From: Candidatus Poribacteria bacterium | Lineage (GTDB): Bacteria; Poribacteria; WGA-4E; WGA-3G | Direction: 5' to 3' | Length of the DNA stretch: 64,000 bases | Assembly (NCBI GenBank): GCA_028821605.1 | Contig: JAPPFM010000009.1 | Coordinates: 97,911-161,910, forward strand | Shown here: piece by piece, positions 1-7,698 of the stretch | How positions within the stretch are numbered: the stretch's first letter is position 1 | Layout of the letters: each line of letters begins with the position of its first letter | Made by a program: the position numbers and the translations under genes | Notes under the pieces: model-generated | What the model was told of the DNA's origin: nothing | Seen by the model: only the letters and a program-made list of their open reading frames with translations | Database searches by the model: none

Positions 1-741
1 AAAACGAGCGAGGTGCTGCGAACCCACACCCATTATGAGAAAAATAAAAATGGCTGTTGTGGCTGAGAGTGCCCATGGCATGAGCGGTTTACTGTTCGTA
101 GGCGATACCGGTTTTATGGTAGCGATTCGCTGCATAATATTTTCGGTGAAAGTAGTGGGTAGATGTACGCTTCCGAGTGTTTCTTGAATCATGTTTTCTT
201 GCTCCTTTAGGCGATTCCGGGCGCGTTGGAGACGGCTCTTAACCGTGTTTGGAGACACGCCTAAAAATTCGCTAATCGCTTGGCATGTCATTTCTCCAAG
301 ATAGTGGAGTGTTACGACTGTGCGTTCGCTCTCCGGTAGTTTTTCCAATAGATTGCTGATGTATCCGCGACGGTATTCAGCAGATGCCTCGTTGCGTTGT
401 TCATCTTCATAATGCCGATAAGATGATTCCTCTATCTCCTCTCCACTCGTGGTTTCTAAGGATTCCATCGGTGGCTTCTGCTTTCGGTGCCAAGCGATAC
501 AAAGCCGATCAGCAATCACATAGAGCCAGCCAGCGAACTGGTTCGGATTCTTCAACGTTCCAAGTTTCTGGTATGCCTTGAGGAAGGTATCCTGTGTGAG
601 TTCCTCGGCAATATGGAAATCGTCAACCTTCCGCCATACCAGCGCGTGGATGCTTTTCTGGTGTTTTTTTACCAACGAAGTGAAGGCATTCTCGTCACCT
701 GACAAAAAGCGGTGTACGAGTTGTGCATCTTCGGTTTTCAT
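1..741 (-). CDS. ECF-type sigma-70 factor with C-terminal membrane segment (partial)
   Basis: The reading frame is open from an ATG at 741 to the left edge (247 codons visible), so the C-terminus is missing. Region 2 is recognisable near residues 25-60 (AEELTQDTFLKAYQKL) and region 4 near 135-180 (LPESERTVVTLHYLGEM, then the helix-turn-helix SPNTVKSRLQRARNRL). A hydrophobic stretch near residue 220-240 (WALSATTAIFIFLIMGVG) suggests a membrane-anchored extension beyond the sigma domains, as in sigma factors that carry their own sensory tail. AGGAG sits 6 bases before the ATG. It likely directs RNA polymerase to a stress or surface regulon; the target is not visible here. Confidence 0.9.
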   Translation of the reverse strand, partial: MKTEDAQLVHRFLSGDENAFTSLVKKHQKSIHALVWRKVDDFHIAEELTQDTFLKAYQKLGTLKNPNQFAGWLYVIADRLCIAWHRKQKPPMESLETTSGEEIEESSYRHYEDEQRNEASAEYRRGYISNLLEKLPESERTVVTLHYLGEMTCQAISEFLGVSPNTVKSRLQRARNRLKEQENMIQETLGSVHLPTTFTENIMQRIATIKPVSPTNSKPLMPWALSATTAIFIFLIMGVGSQHLARF

Positions 742-1102
742 CAAATTTCTCCTACGTAGGATACAGCTGCACGGTTTTAACGCGCGACCATCGGACTGCT
801 GTTACTATTAATGACGCGTTTTAAAGAGCCAAAGGTTGCATAGTGGCAAAAAATTGATATACTGCAGGAGCTGCCCCGGTCGCGATTTATCCCATAATCC
901 GCCAAGTTCATAAAAATCCGAGATTCAGACAGAGCATTTCGGTGAAATATTTTACATCTAACTCACGTTAAATTAATACCTATGGTGTTGTTTGTAATCG
1001 CACCGATCATCTGGAACTGAACACCGACAACTGATAACTGACAACCATTTGAAAATGTTTCGCTTGACATAACTCGGAAGAAGCAGTATACTAAAGCGTA
1101 TC
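742..1102. other. Intergenic region between divergent genes
   Basis: This 361-base stretch holds the upstream region of the sigma factor on the minus strand and the MOSC promoter on the plus strand (1064-1092). Around 1022-1048 there is a short ACTGATAACTGACAACC run that belongs to the dispersed heptamer repeats described elsewhere. Nothing coding was recognised. Confidence 0.5.
1064..1092 (+). promoter_or_regulatory. Consensus sigma-70 promoter of the MOSC-nagB pair
   Basis: TTGACA (1064-1069), a 17-base spacer, and TATACT (1087-1092). The expected transcription start is about 1098-1100, only 3-5 bases before the ATG at 1103, so the mRNA would be leaderless or nearly so. No ribosome-binding site is present between the promoter and the start. 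Confidence 0.8.
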
Positions 1103-1744
1103 ATGAAACTCTTATCCATAAATGTTTCAAAACCGAAGCCTATTCAATACGGCGGTAAGACTATCCAAACCGGTATTTTCAAGGAACCGGTGTCAGGCAC
1201 TGTCATGCTCAGAGAGAAGAACATTGACGGTGATGGACAAGGCGATCTACGGGTGCATGGTGGCACCTATAAAGCCATCTACGGGTATCCGATTGAGCAT
1301 TATGCCCACTGGCAGCAGGAATTGCAAAGAGACGACTTGACGTACGGACAGTTCGGCGAAAATCTCACCATTGAGGGTTTACTGGAAGCATCTGTTCATA
1401 TCGGTGATGTTTTTCAAATAGGTTCAACGGTAAAATTACAGATTACGCAACCGCGTGTGCCGTGTTTTAAGCTTGCATACAAAATGGGACTCCCGGAGTT
1501 CCCCAAACAGTTTTTAGAAAGTAGGCGCGTAGGTTTCTATTTCCGGGTGCTTGAAGAAGGCGAAATCACCGCTGGTGATGCGATTGCACGCATTGAGGTC
1601 GCACCGGAATCGATGAGTGTCACGGAGATCGTCAACCTCCGTTATTTTAATAGGGACAATCATGAGAAGATCGCACAAGCGAGAAAGCTGCCTGCCCTCT
1701 CACCGAGTTGGAAACGGGATTTTACGAAAATACTAAACGGATGA
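1103..1744 (+). CDS. MOSC domain protein, YiiM-like
   Basis: A 213-residue protein matching the MOSC family, which binds or transfers sulfur through molybdenum-cofactor-type chemistry and is related to the mARC and molybdosulfurase C-terminal domains. Visible motifs are HGG (52-54), FGENLT (84-89) and the conserved cysteine C121 in [12 protein letters not shown]. The C-terminal part resembles the three-helix extension of YiiM, which acts on N-hydroxylated compounds; that substrate is family knowledge, not shown here. The stop codon overlaps the start of the next gene (ATGA), so the two are translationally coupled. A xanthine-dehydrogenase-type molybdoenzyme lies at the far end of the window, but no direct link is seen. 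Confidence 0.85.
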   Translation: MKLLSINVSKPKPIQYGGKTIQTGIFKEPVSGTVMLREKNIDGDGQGDLRVHGGTYKAIYGYPIEHYAHWQQELQRDDLTYGQFGENLTIEGLLEASVHIGDVFQIGSTVKLQITQPRVPCFKLAYKMGLPEFPKQFLESRRVGFYFRVLEEGEITAGDAIARIEVAPESMSVTEIVNLRYFNRDNHEKIAQARKLPALSPSWKRDFTKILNG

Positions 1745-2472
1745 ATATTTTTAAAGCAACCACCAAACGAGAAACGAGCGAAGCGGCGGCACACGTCGCC
1801 AGCACAAAGCTGCGCGAGGCACTTGATGCAAATGGAAGTGCAAGTTTCATTGTCGCGACGGGTGCATCGCAATTTGACTTCCTTGCCGCACTCACCGCAG
1901 ATGAAACGATTGACTGGGACAACACGACGATGTTCCATCTGGATGAATACATCGGCATCCCTGAGACGCATCCCGCAAGCTTTCGCAAATATCTGCGGGA
2001 ACGCCTCGTGGACATCGTGCGTCCGGGAACGGTACATTTCCTGAACAGTGAAGCGGACGAACCGCAAGTCGAATGTGATCGGCTCAATCAGATTATCTCG
2101 CAACATCAGATTGATGTCGCGTTTGTAGGCATCGGCGAGAATGGACATCTTGCCTTCAACGATCCACCGGCAGATTTTGAGACAGAGGATCCTTACATCC
2201 TTGTTGAATTAGATGAGGCGTGCCGTCTACAGCAGGTGGGTGAAGGCTGGTTCACTGGACTTGACGCGGTGCCAACCCAAGCGATTTCGATGTCCATCCG
2301 CCAAATCATGAAGGCGCAAGCGATTATTTGCACTGTGCCGGATGAACGGAAAGCGGAGGCGGTTCGGGATTGCTTACACGGCGAAATAACGCCGATGCAC
2401 CCAGCCTCTATCTTGCAGACACATCCGGATTGTACAGTATTTCTCGATACTGGATCGGCATCTCTGTTATAA
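1741..2472 (+). CDS. nagB: Glucosamine-6-phosphate deaminase/isomerase family protein
   Basis: A 243-residue NagB/RpiA/6-phosphogluconolactonase-fold protein that probably converts glucosamine 6-phosphate to fructose 6-phosphate and ammonia. FIVATGASQ (36-44) is the phosphate loop, HLDEY (66-70) carries the proton-acceptor aspartate, and [14 protein letters not shown] (130-143) carries the active-site histidine H136. The position equivalent to Asp141 of E. coli NagB appears to be Asn, so the exact substrate may differ. An upstream in-frame ATG at 1708 exists, but 1741 is preferred because it forms an ATGA overlap with the MOSC stop and matches the family N-terminus. Confidence 0.85.
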   Translation: MNIFKATTKRETSEAAAHVASTKLREALDANGSASFIVATGASQFDFLAALTADETIDWDNTTMFHLDEYIGIPETHPASFRKYLRERLVDIVRPGTVHFLNSEADEPQVECDRLNQIISQHQIDVAFVGIGENGHLAFNDPPADFETEDPYILVELDEACRLQQVGEGWFTGLDAVPTQAISMSIRQIMKAQAIICTVPDERKAEAVRDCLHGEITPMHPASILQTHPDCTVFLDTGSASLL

Positions 2473-2502
2473 GGTAGGGTTGAATGAAGATTAAGAATTT
2501 AA

Positions 2503-2568
2503 TTCGGTAATTGTGGGCAGGTACAAGACCTGCCCCTACAACATTTTTTTACGGATAACATTACCGAA
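2503..2568. repeat. Nested palindrome between convergent genes, possible bidirectional terminator
   Basis: The outer 9-base inverted repeat TTCGGTAAT (2503-2511) / ATTACCGAA (2560-2568) encloses a perfect 8-bp hairpin, GGGCAGGT (2515-2522) / ACCTGCCC (2528-2535), and a seven-T run follows at 2544-2550. It sits between the nagB-like gene and a convergent gene, which fits a terminator. About 28 bases at 2484-2512 recur in reverse orientation at 28371-28400 with few mismatches, so it also belongs to a dispersed family. Confidence 0.65.
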
Positions 2569-2606
2569 GTATTTATTTAAACTTCATGTAACTTTACCAA
2601 TGGGAC

Positions 2607-3335
2607 CTAACGAACGGCTTTAATCCGTCCCCAAGTGACAGCAAGTTTGTCTTGTGGCGCAACGTCAAACGGAATCTGACCTAAGGCGTAGAGGATTGAA
2701 CGGTGGATGAGTTCCCAACCATCGTCTGTTACCTGCTCCCAACCTGTGGAGTGGGGCCAGATGTTAACGTGTATCGCTTTCGTAGAGCCTTTAATCGTTT
2801 TCGCACCTTTTTCATAGACAGAGATGGCGACGAGATCGTCGTTGTCAGCGCGCACGGCTAATATATCAATATCACCTTCAAAACCGCTGCACGTCATGAG
2901 TGCTATGGCGGGTTTGCTGACTGTGATGTCGCCCTTGAAGCCTTCGGTTATCGGATGCTCAGTATCAACGATGGTGAGATCATCACCCGCATCAGAGTTG
3001 AATGTGCCGTCCGCAGCAAACCCCATGTCATCATAAGTCCACGTCTCGGCATTGACGACTGGGACAGTTGAGTTTTTGTAAGCGTCCAAAATGTTAGCAC
3101 TGGAAGTTGATTCTGAAATAAAGACGAGATCAATATCTGCGAGATTGACAGGATGTTTCGCCAAGTGCTGATGGGGTTCAATGACGTAACCCCACTCTTT
3201 GAGGTGCTCTATCAGTGGAGCATCCTTCGGATCGGGTTCACCGGAGCCAACGAGTACCAGTTTTTCACCCGCAGCGATAACAAAACCTACAGCGAAAAGT
3301 AGCACGAAAATCGATAAAAAAAAGTGGCGATACAT
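2607..3335 (-). CDS. Secreted ThuA/GATase-like-fold protein with the C-terminal W-K tag
   Basis: A 242-residue protein with an N-terminal signal peptide (about residues 1-22, ending FVIAAG). The body (KLVLVGSGEPDPKDAPLIEHL, DIDLVFISES, VPVVNAETWTYDDMG) has the alternating strand-helix look of a class I glutamine-amidotransferase/ThuA-like fold, but no catalytic residues were assigned, so function is unknown. The last 16 residues, PQDKLAVTWGRIKAVR, match a C-terminal motif found on three other secreted proteins in this window. It is a single gene behind its own promoter (3458-3486), with a leader of about 115 bases and a GGAGG-type site before the ATG. Confidence 0.75.
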   Translation of the reverse strand: MYRHFFLSIFVLLFAVGFVIAAGEKLVLVGSGEPDPKDAPLIEHLKEWGYVIEPHQHLAKHPVNLADIDLVFISESTSSANILDAYKNSTVPVVNAETWTYDDMGFAADGTFNSDAGDDLTIVDTEHPITEGFKGDITVSKPAIALMTCSGFEGDIDILAVRADNDDLVAISVYEKGAKTIKGSTKAIHVNIWPHSTGWEQVTDDGWELIHRSILYALGQIPFDVAPQDKLAVTWGRIKAVR

Positions 3336-3457
3336 GAGAATAATTATCCTCCTTTTGGATTAGAGTTTAGGAGTGTGGGGCATCTGCAGGCAACACTCTA
3401 AGCGTGTGGCAGATCCTCCCAAAGAATTTGATTGGATTTCAAATTAGGCTTAGATAT

Positions 3458-3486
3458 ACTCTACAGGAAGACACAAGACAAGTCAA
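3458..3486 (-). promoter_or_regulatory. Sigma-70-type promoter of the secreted protein at 2607-3335
   Basis: Read on the minus strand: TTGACT (3486-3481), 17-base spacer, TAGAGT (3463-3458). The spacing is ideal and both hexamers differ from consensus at only one or two positions. Transcription would start near 3451. Confidence 0.6.
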
Positions 3487-3538
3487 GCACTTTTGATTTG
3501 GTGTGTTCAAACCAGGTTTAGGGAAATGGAGGGTGTGA

Positions 3539-4600
3539 ATGAAGAAAGATGCAGTTAAAGTTGGAATCATTGGTGTCGGTGGAACAATCGGTAGCACAAC
3601 TGTGATTCTCAACGGAGAACCGAATGTCCAACTTGTCGCTTTGGCAGACCCAGATGCCAACCGTCGGAAAAGAGTCTTGGGCGACATTAAAGGTGTACGC
3701 GTTTTTGATGATTACAAGCAGATGTTCGACGCGTGTGATTTAGACGCTGTCTGCATTGGACTTCCGACGTGGATGCACGCTCCGGTTTCACTGGAGGCGG
3801 TGGAGCGCGGGATGCATGTGCTCTGTGAGAAACCCCCCTCAAACGATGCAGCGGAGTTAATACCCGTCACGCAACTTGCCGCAAGCAAAGGCTTGGTCTA
3901 TATGTTTGTTCGGCAATCTCGGTTCACAGCACAGTTGACGGAAGGACGCAGACTGGTGCAAGCCGGGGAACTCGGTGACGTATACTATGCTGAAACTCGG
4001 TGGATACGCACACGGTGGTGCTCTGCCCGCGGATGGCGACACGATAAGGAAAAAGGCGGTGGGGTGCTGCTTGATCTCGGTATCCACGCCATTGACAACG
4101 TCTGGTTTATGATGGGGTGTCCCCGTCCTACAGAAGCAATGGCTGGGTTATATTGCAACTTCTCCCATCTCGCACCCCCTGAGCAGACCTATACCGCAGA
4201 CGATGCCGCGTGCGGATTTGTACGGTTTGAGAATGGATGTACCCTGCATTTTGCTGTCGCATTTTCGCTGAATACTACAAACCGGCATGCTCCAGCAAAA
4301 GGGAGCGATTTGGTCAAAAGCGAGGTTCAGGAGTTCCATCTTTACGGCACGAAGGCAGGACTCGAAAGTGGAAAGCTGCTGGTTGGAACACCGGACGGTG
4401 TTAAGGTCACACCCATGAAACCAGCACCACAAAAGGCAGATGATATAACGCTTCAGGCACAAGAATTCATCCGAGCGATTCGGGAGGGAGATGAACCCCT
4501 CAATCCCGGTTCAGAGGCGGTGATGTTGATGCAGATGCTCGATGCATCAATGAAATCCAGCGAAATTGGCAGTGCCGTTGCGATTCCGCCAATTTCATAA
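3539..4600 (+). CDS. Gfo/Idh/MocA family oxidoreductase
   Basis: A 353-residue NAD(P)-dependent dehydrogenase-like protein. The Rossmann motif GVGGTIG is at residues 12-18, the family motif CEKPP has K98 as the usual catalytic lysine, and GGGVLLDLGIHAIDNV (173-188) supplies the conserved Asp and His. It probably oxidises a sugar, inositol or sugar acid; the substrate cannot be read from sequence. AGGGAAATGGAGGG lies just upstream of the start. The next gene, a PhyH dioxygenase, begins 21 bases after the stop, so the two look like an operon. Confidence 0.9.
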   Translation: MKKDAVKVGIIGVGGTIGSTTVILNGEPNVQLVALADPDANRRKRVLGDIKGVRVFDDYKQMFDACDLDAVCIGLPTWMHAPVSLEAVERGMHVLCEKPPSNDAAELIPVTQLAASKGLVYMFVRQSRFTAQLTEGRRLVQAGELGDVYYAETRWIRTRWCSARGWRHDKEKGGGVLLDLGIHAIDNVWFMMGCPRPTEAMAGLYCNFSHLAPPEQTYTADDAACGFVRFENGCTLHFAVAFSLNTTNRHAPAKGSDLVKSEVQEFHLYGTKAGLESGKLLVGTPDGVKVTPMKPAPQKADDITLQAQEFIRAIREGDEPLNPGSEAVMLMQMLDASMKSSEIGSAVAIPPIS

Positions 4601-4621
4601 GTTCAAAATGGAGAAGTAGTA

Positions 4622-5509
4622 ATGTCTGTACAACATGATCAGATCGGACTCACAGCACAACAGAAACAGCAATTTCTCGACGATGGTTTTCTGTTCGTCC
4701 GAAACGTGCTGCCAAACGAAGCACTTCAACCTTTGATTGATGAATTGGCGCAAAAGGTTGATGATGGAACGCAGGCAGCAGTCAAACACGGGATCCTTGA
4801 TCCGTCGGACACTTATGATGATGAACCTTTTGACAAGAGATTGGGGATGGTATCAAGTGCCTGTTCCGATCCGGACTGGATTTGGAGCAACTATTTCCGC
4901 GACCAGAAGATTCGGACCGCCGGAATGTTCACGCTCCGAACGGCACCTACGCTCCTTGATGTCGTCGCATCTCTTATTGGTGATGAGATTTTGGCACATC
5001 CACAGTTTAATTACCGTGCCAAGCTGCCGAACCAAGATGTTACGGTCATCCCGTGGCATCAGGACTTGGCGTATCTCATCCCGGAAGAAGCCGGTGAAAC
5101 ATTGGTGGTGAATGTCTGGCTCCCGCTCATTCAGGCGACTGAAGAGAATGGGTGCATGCAAGTTATCCGAGGTTCACATCTTTTCAATCTGATTGACCAC
5201 AACTATCAGGATCCAACACCCGGGCACACCGGCGGCAGGGGAATTAGCGATGTGGAATTACCGCCCGGTGACATCGTCACTGCTGAACTGGATGGAGGGG
5301 ATGTCTTACTAACGAGTGAACGGGTTGTGCATCGTGGTCTTCCGAACCGCTCCAACACCGTCCGTTGGAGTGTTGATACGCGCTACAGTCAAATCGGTTT
5401 GCCCACAGGTCGTGCCTCCGTTCCGGGTTTTGTCGCTCGGAGTCGGGTAAACCCTGAGAGCATTGCGAAGTCTCATCACGACTGGAATCGCCTATTTACC
5501 TCAATTTAA
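4622..5509 (+). CDS. Phytanoyl-CoA dioxygenase (PhyH) family protein
   Basis: A 295-residue Fe(II)/2-oxoglutarate-dependent oxygenase of the PhyH family. The iron-binding facial triad is visible as WHQD (HxD) in VIPWHQDLAYL and the distal histidine in VVHRGLPNRS, and an arginine for 2-oxoglutarate follows (SVDTRY). The family hydroxylates varied small molecules and lipids, so the substrate is unknown. It follows the Gfo/Idh/MocA gene closely with GGAGAAGTA before the ATG. Two further PhyH genes lie at 19230 and 59146. Confidence 0.9.
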   Translation: MSVQHDQIGLTAQQKQQFLDDGFLFVRNVLPNEALQPLIDELAQKVDDGTQAAVKHGILDPSDTYDDEPFDKRLGMVSSACSDPDWIWSNYFRDQKIRTAGMFTLRTAPTLLDVVASLIGDEILAHPQFNYRAKLPNQDVTVIPWHQDLAYLIPEEAGETLVVNVWLPLIQATEENGCMQVIRGSHLFNLIDHNYQDPTPGHTGGRGISDVELPPGDIVTAELDGGDVLLTSERVVHRGLPNRSNTVRWSVDTRYSQIGLPTGRASVPGFVARSRVNPESIAKSHHDWNRLFTSI

Positions 5510-5570
5510 TGACCCAAGCACATGTTACAGCAAGTTTTTAGGCAGGGCACTTTGCATGACCACAAAAATC

Positions 5571-5599
5571 TTGACATTCCCGGATTTTTGTGTTAGTCT
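5571..5599 (+). promoter_or_regulatory. Sigma-70 promoter of the LamG secreted protein
   Basis: TTGACA (5571-5576), 17-base spacer, TAGTCT (5594-5599). The start of transcription near 5606 gives a leader of about 57 bases that ends in the strong ribosome-binding site GAGGAGGT. Confidence 0.65.
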
Positions 5600-5662
5600 A
5601 AAGAGGTATGAAATTAACTAAAAGAACATCACTTACATCTACCTTAGAGGAGGTAGTATATC

Positions 5663-6430
5663 ATGATGTATCGAATAGGACTGTCCTTTCTGATTTTCGC
5701 TGGATTGGTGCTGATGCCTTTCAGTGCGACAGCGTTGGATCTAAAGGATAAAGAGCTGCTGCTCTACATTCCTTTTAACGAAGGCAAGGGAAAAGCGATG
5801 GAAGATCTTTCTCCACACGGAAACGACGCAGAACTCGTTGGTGATGGGGATTGGGTTGATGGTAAATTCGGAAAAGCCATGGAATTTGGTCAAGCGGGAG
5901 AGGTCAAAGCTCCATATATTGAACTCAACGAAAAGAGTTTTACAGTGACAATGTGGGTTAAGCCAGCACTCAGTGGTGCAGACCAGCAGTGTGTTTTCAC
6001 ACAAACACAGGTCAACGCGCAGAATACAAGCTTGCACTATCGTATCTACAATAGTGGCACCGTTCGCATGGGGTTTTATGCCAATGACCTTGATGCGCCA
6101 GCTGCGGTTAAAGCCGACAAATGGGCACATATCACGTTCTGGCTGGATGTAAAAGGCAAATCCCGACAGATTTACATTGACGGTAAGTCTGTGGTAGAGG
6201 ACGCAGGCAAAGCTGGGATTGAGTACCTTGGAACGGCAGGCGATACGATGATCGGCTCGTGGGGCGCGACCGGACAAAAGTTCAATGGGATCATTGATGA
6301 GGTAACGGTATGGGATCGCGCTTTGTCGGAAGACGATATTGCGCGGAGCATGGAAGACCTAACTGCTTTGCCTGTAGATCCCGCGGATAAACTCGCAACC
6401 ACTTGGGCAAGTGTCAAAGCGTGGCGTTAG
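5663..6430 (+). CDS. Secreted LamG/concanavalin-like domain protein with the C-terminal W-K tag
   Basis: A 255-residue secreted protein. A signal peptide covers about residues 1-26 (cleavage near SATA). A single LamG-like jelly-roll fills most of the rest: LYIPFNEGKGKAMEDLSPHGNDAELVG is the typical opening, then FTVTMWVKP, WAHITFWLD, IYIDGK and GIIDEVTVWDRALSEDDI. Such domains bind glycans or proteins. It ends in PADKLATTWASVKAWR, the tag shared with three other proteins here. GAGGAGGT precedes two adjacent ATG codons (5663, 5666). It is transcribed alone from the promoter at 5571. Confidence 0.9.
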   Translation: MMYRIGLSFLIFAGLVLMPFSATALDLKDKELLLYIPFNEGKGKAMEDLSPHGNDAELVGDGDWVDGKFGKAMEFGQAGEVKAPYIELNEKSFTVTMWVKPALSGADQQCVFTQTQVNAQNTSLHYRIYNSGTVRMGFYANDLDAPAAVKADKWAHITFWLDVKGKSRQIYIDGKSVVEDAGKAGIEYLGTAGDTMIGSWGATGQKFNGIIDEVTVWDRALSEDDIARSMEDLTALPVDPADKLATTWASVKAWR

Positions 6431-6479
6431 ATCCCAATTTTCGTTAATCTATCCGTCATATTTCAACACGTGTTAAGAT

Positions 6480-6506
6480 GTAGTGGTGCATCAAACGCAC
6501 CACTAC
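6480..6506. terminator. Perfect hairpin between convergent genes
   Basis: GTAGTGGTGC (6480-6489) and GCACCACTAC (6497-6506) form a 10-bp perfect stem with a 7-base loop. It lies between the LamG gene and the convergent gene at 6559, with no strong T-run, so it may be a REP-type palindrome acting as a bidirectional terminator. Confidence 0.5.
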
Positions 6507-6558
6507 GTAACTTCCTTCCATATAGACACTTACAACCACACCTACTTTTTCAGATTCG

Positions 6559-7593
6559 CTATATTGAACCGTCCCCGAACTTCTTCTGAAACAGCGATAC
6601 CGTATTGTGGTCAGGGTGGTTCGGAAGTTCAGCGGGTGCTTCCCATTTTTCCGGAACATCCGTTAACTTCACGGGCTTACCATCATTTTCCAGAACAGAT
6701 CTCCAACCTGCCAGGAAAACGTTCGTTTTGTGCAAAATCTGTTCAAAGGTCTGTGGCATCTCGTTGTGGAGTGCCATGTTTTGGAACGCCCAAATCGTCG
6801 GCACCCAGACCTCCGTTTTGTCAAACGGATAACCGGTGCCGGTGTGGATTCTAAAATTCTCACCGCCGTAGGCTTCCTGCGTGTGAATTTGCACCGTACC
6901 CCAAGAACCGCTCACCTGATGGAGTATGCCGTAGAATTGTCGTCCCTCGCTGTCAACATGTTCCAAAGTGATGACTCCGGGTGGGCTATGCCAACTATCC
7001 GCTCGATACCCGACGGACACAACTGAGTTCCCCGCTTCTGCGATCGCTTTGCAGACCATGTAGACACCGTGAATACCGTGGGTTGGGTAGTCGTCAAACG
7101 AGTTGGTCGCCGTGTAGCAGACGATCTGTTTATCGGTTGCCCATGCCTTCGCACGTGAGATGGCATCGTTGTGTTCATGGCTTGATGGCGCAAGGATGGT
7201 CGCCCCGTGCTTTTCCGCGAGTTCAATCATTTGCTGTGCTTTGGCGAGGGAGTTCGCAAACGGGCGGTTAATCAGGTTTGGCAGCCCAGCCTCCAGATAC
7301 GGTTCATGGAGGATGTGGTTCCACGGGTGGTTGTAGTAGCCACCTGAGATTATGCCGTCCACTTTCCCCAACATATCATCAAAGTTCTTGACGGCTGTGC
7401 AACCGTAGGTCGTGGCAATCGCTTGCGCCTCCTCGTACTCAATATCCCAGCAGTGCGTGATCCGCATTCCTGTGAATGGGGTATCTTTCTCTCCTGCACG
7501 CGGATTGATGTGCGGTGCCCACAACGGCATGTGCGAATATGAAGCAACGTTCAGAAATCCGACACGGAAAGGTTCAGTATTAGGTGCTTGCAT
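6559..7593 (-). CDS. Gfo/Idh/MocA-like protein with altered active-site motifs
   Basis: A 344-residue protein with the overall shape of the Gfo/Idh/MocA family: N-terminal nucleotide-fold region (VGFLNVASYSHMPLW), VDGIISGGYYNHP, then a C-terminal alpha/beta domain. It is atypical. The glycine-rich GxGxxG motif is not evident, and the normal EKP triad is replaced by NRPFANS, so the usual catalytic lysine is an arginine. It may bind a sugar without dehydrogenase activity or use another mechanism. It is the last of three minus-strand genes (8984, 7699, 6559) separated by 105-125 bases that hold heptamer repeats. Confidence 0.75.
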   Translation of the reverse strand: MQAPNTEPFRVGFLNVASYSHMPLWAPHINPRAGEKDTPFTGMRITHCWDIEYEEAQAIATTYGCTAVKNFDDMLGKVDGIISGGYYNHPWNHILHEPYLEAGLPNLINRPFANSLAKAQQMIELAEKHGATILAPSSHEHNDAISRAKAWATDKQIVCYTATNSFDDYPTHGIHGVYMVCKAIAEAGNSVVSVGYRADSWHSPPGVITLEHVDSEGRQFYGILHQVSGSWGTVQIHTQEAYGGENFRIHTGTGYPFDKTEVWVPTIWAFQNMALHNEMPQTFEQILHKTNVFLAGWRSVLENDGKPVKLTDVPEKWEAPAELPNHPDHNTVSLFQKKFGDGSI

Positions 7594-7609
7594 GGCTATC
7601 TCCTTTCAT

Positions 7610-7694
7610 AGTTCTCAGTCTTCGGTTCTCAGTCGTCAGTTAAAAGAGGTATCTGATGTGTGTCAAGGTTTTCTTGTACTGATAACTGATAACT
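7610..7694. repeat. Paired heptamer-array element
   Basis: The left arm is built of CAGTxxT-type heptamers (TCTCAGTCTTCGGTTCTCAG), the core contains TTAAAAGAGGTATCTGATG, and the right arm is ACTGATAACTGATAAC. The arms are inverted relative to each other. The same layout recurs at 8878-8983, 51675-51794 and 60497-60688. Confidence 0.6.
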
Positions 7695-7698
7695 TTTA

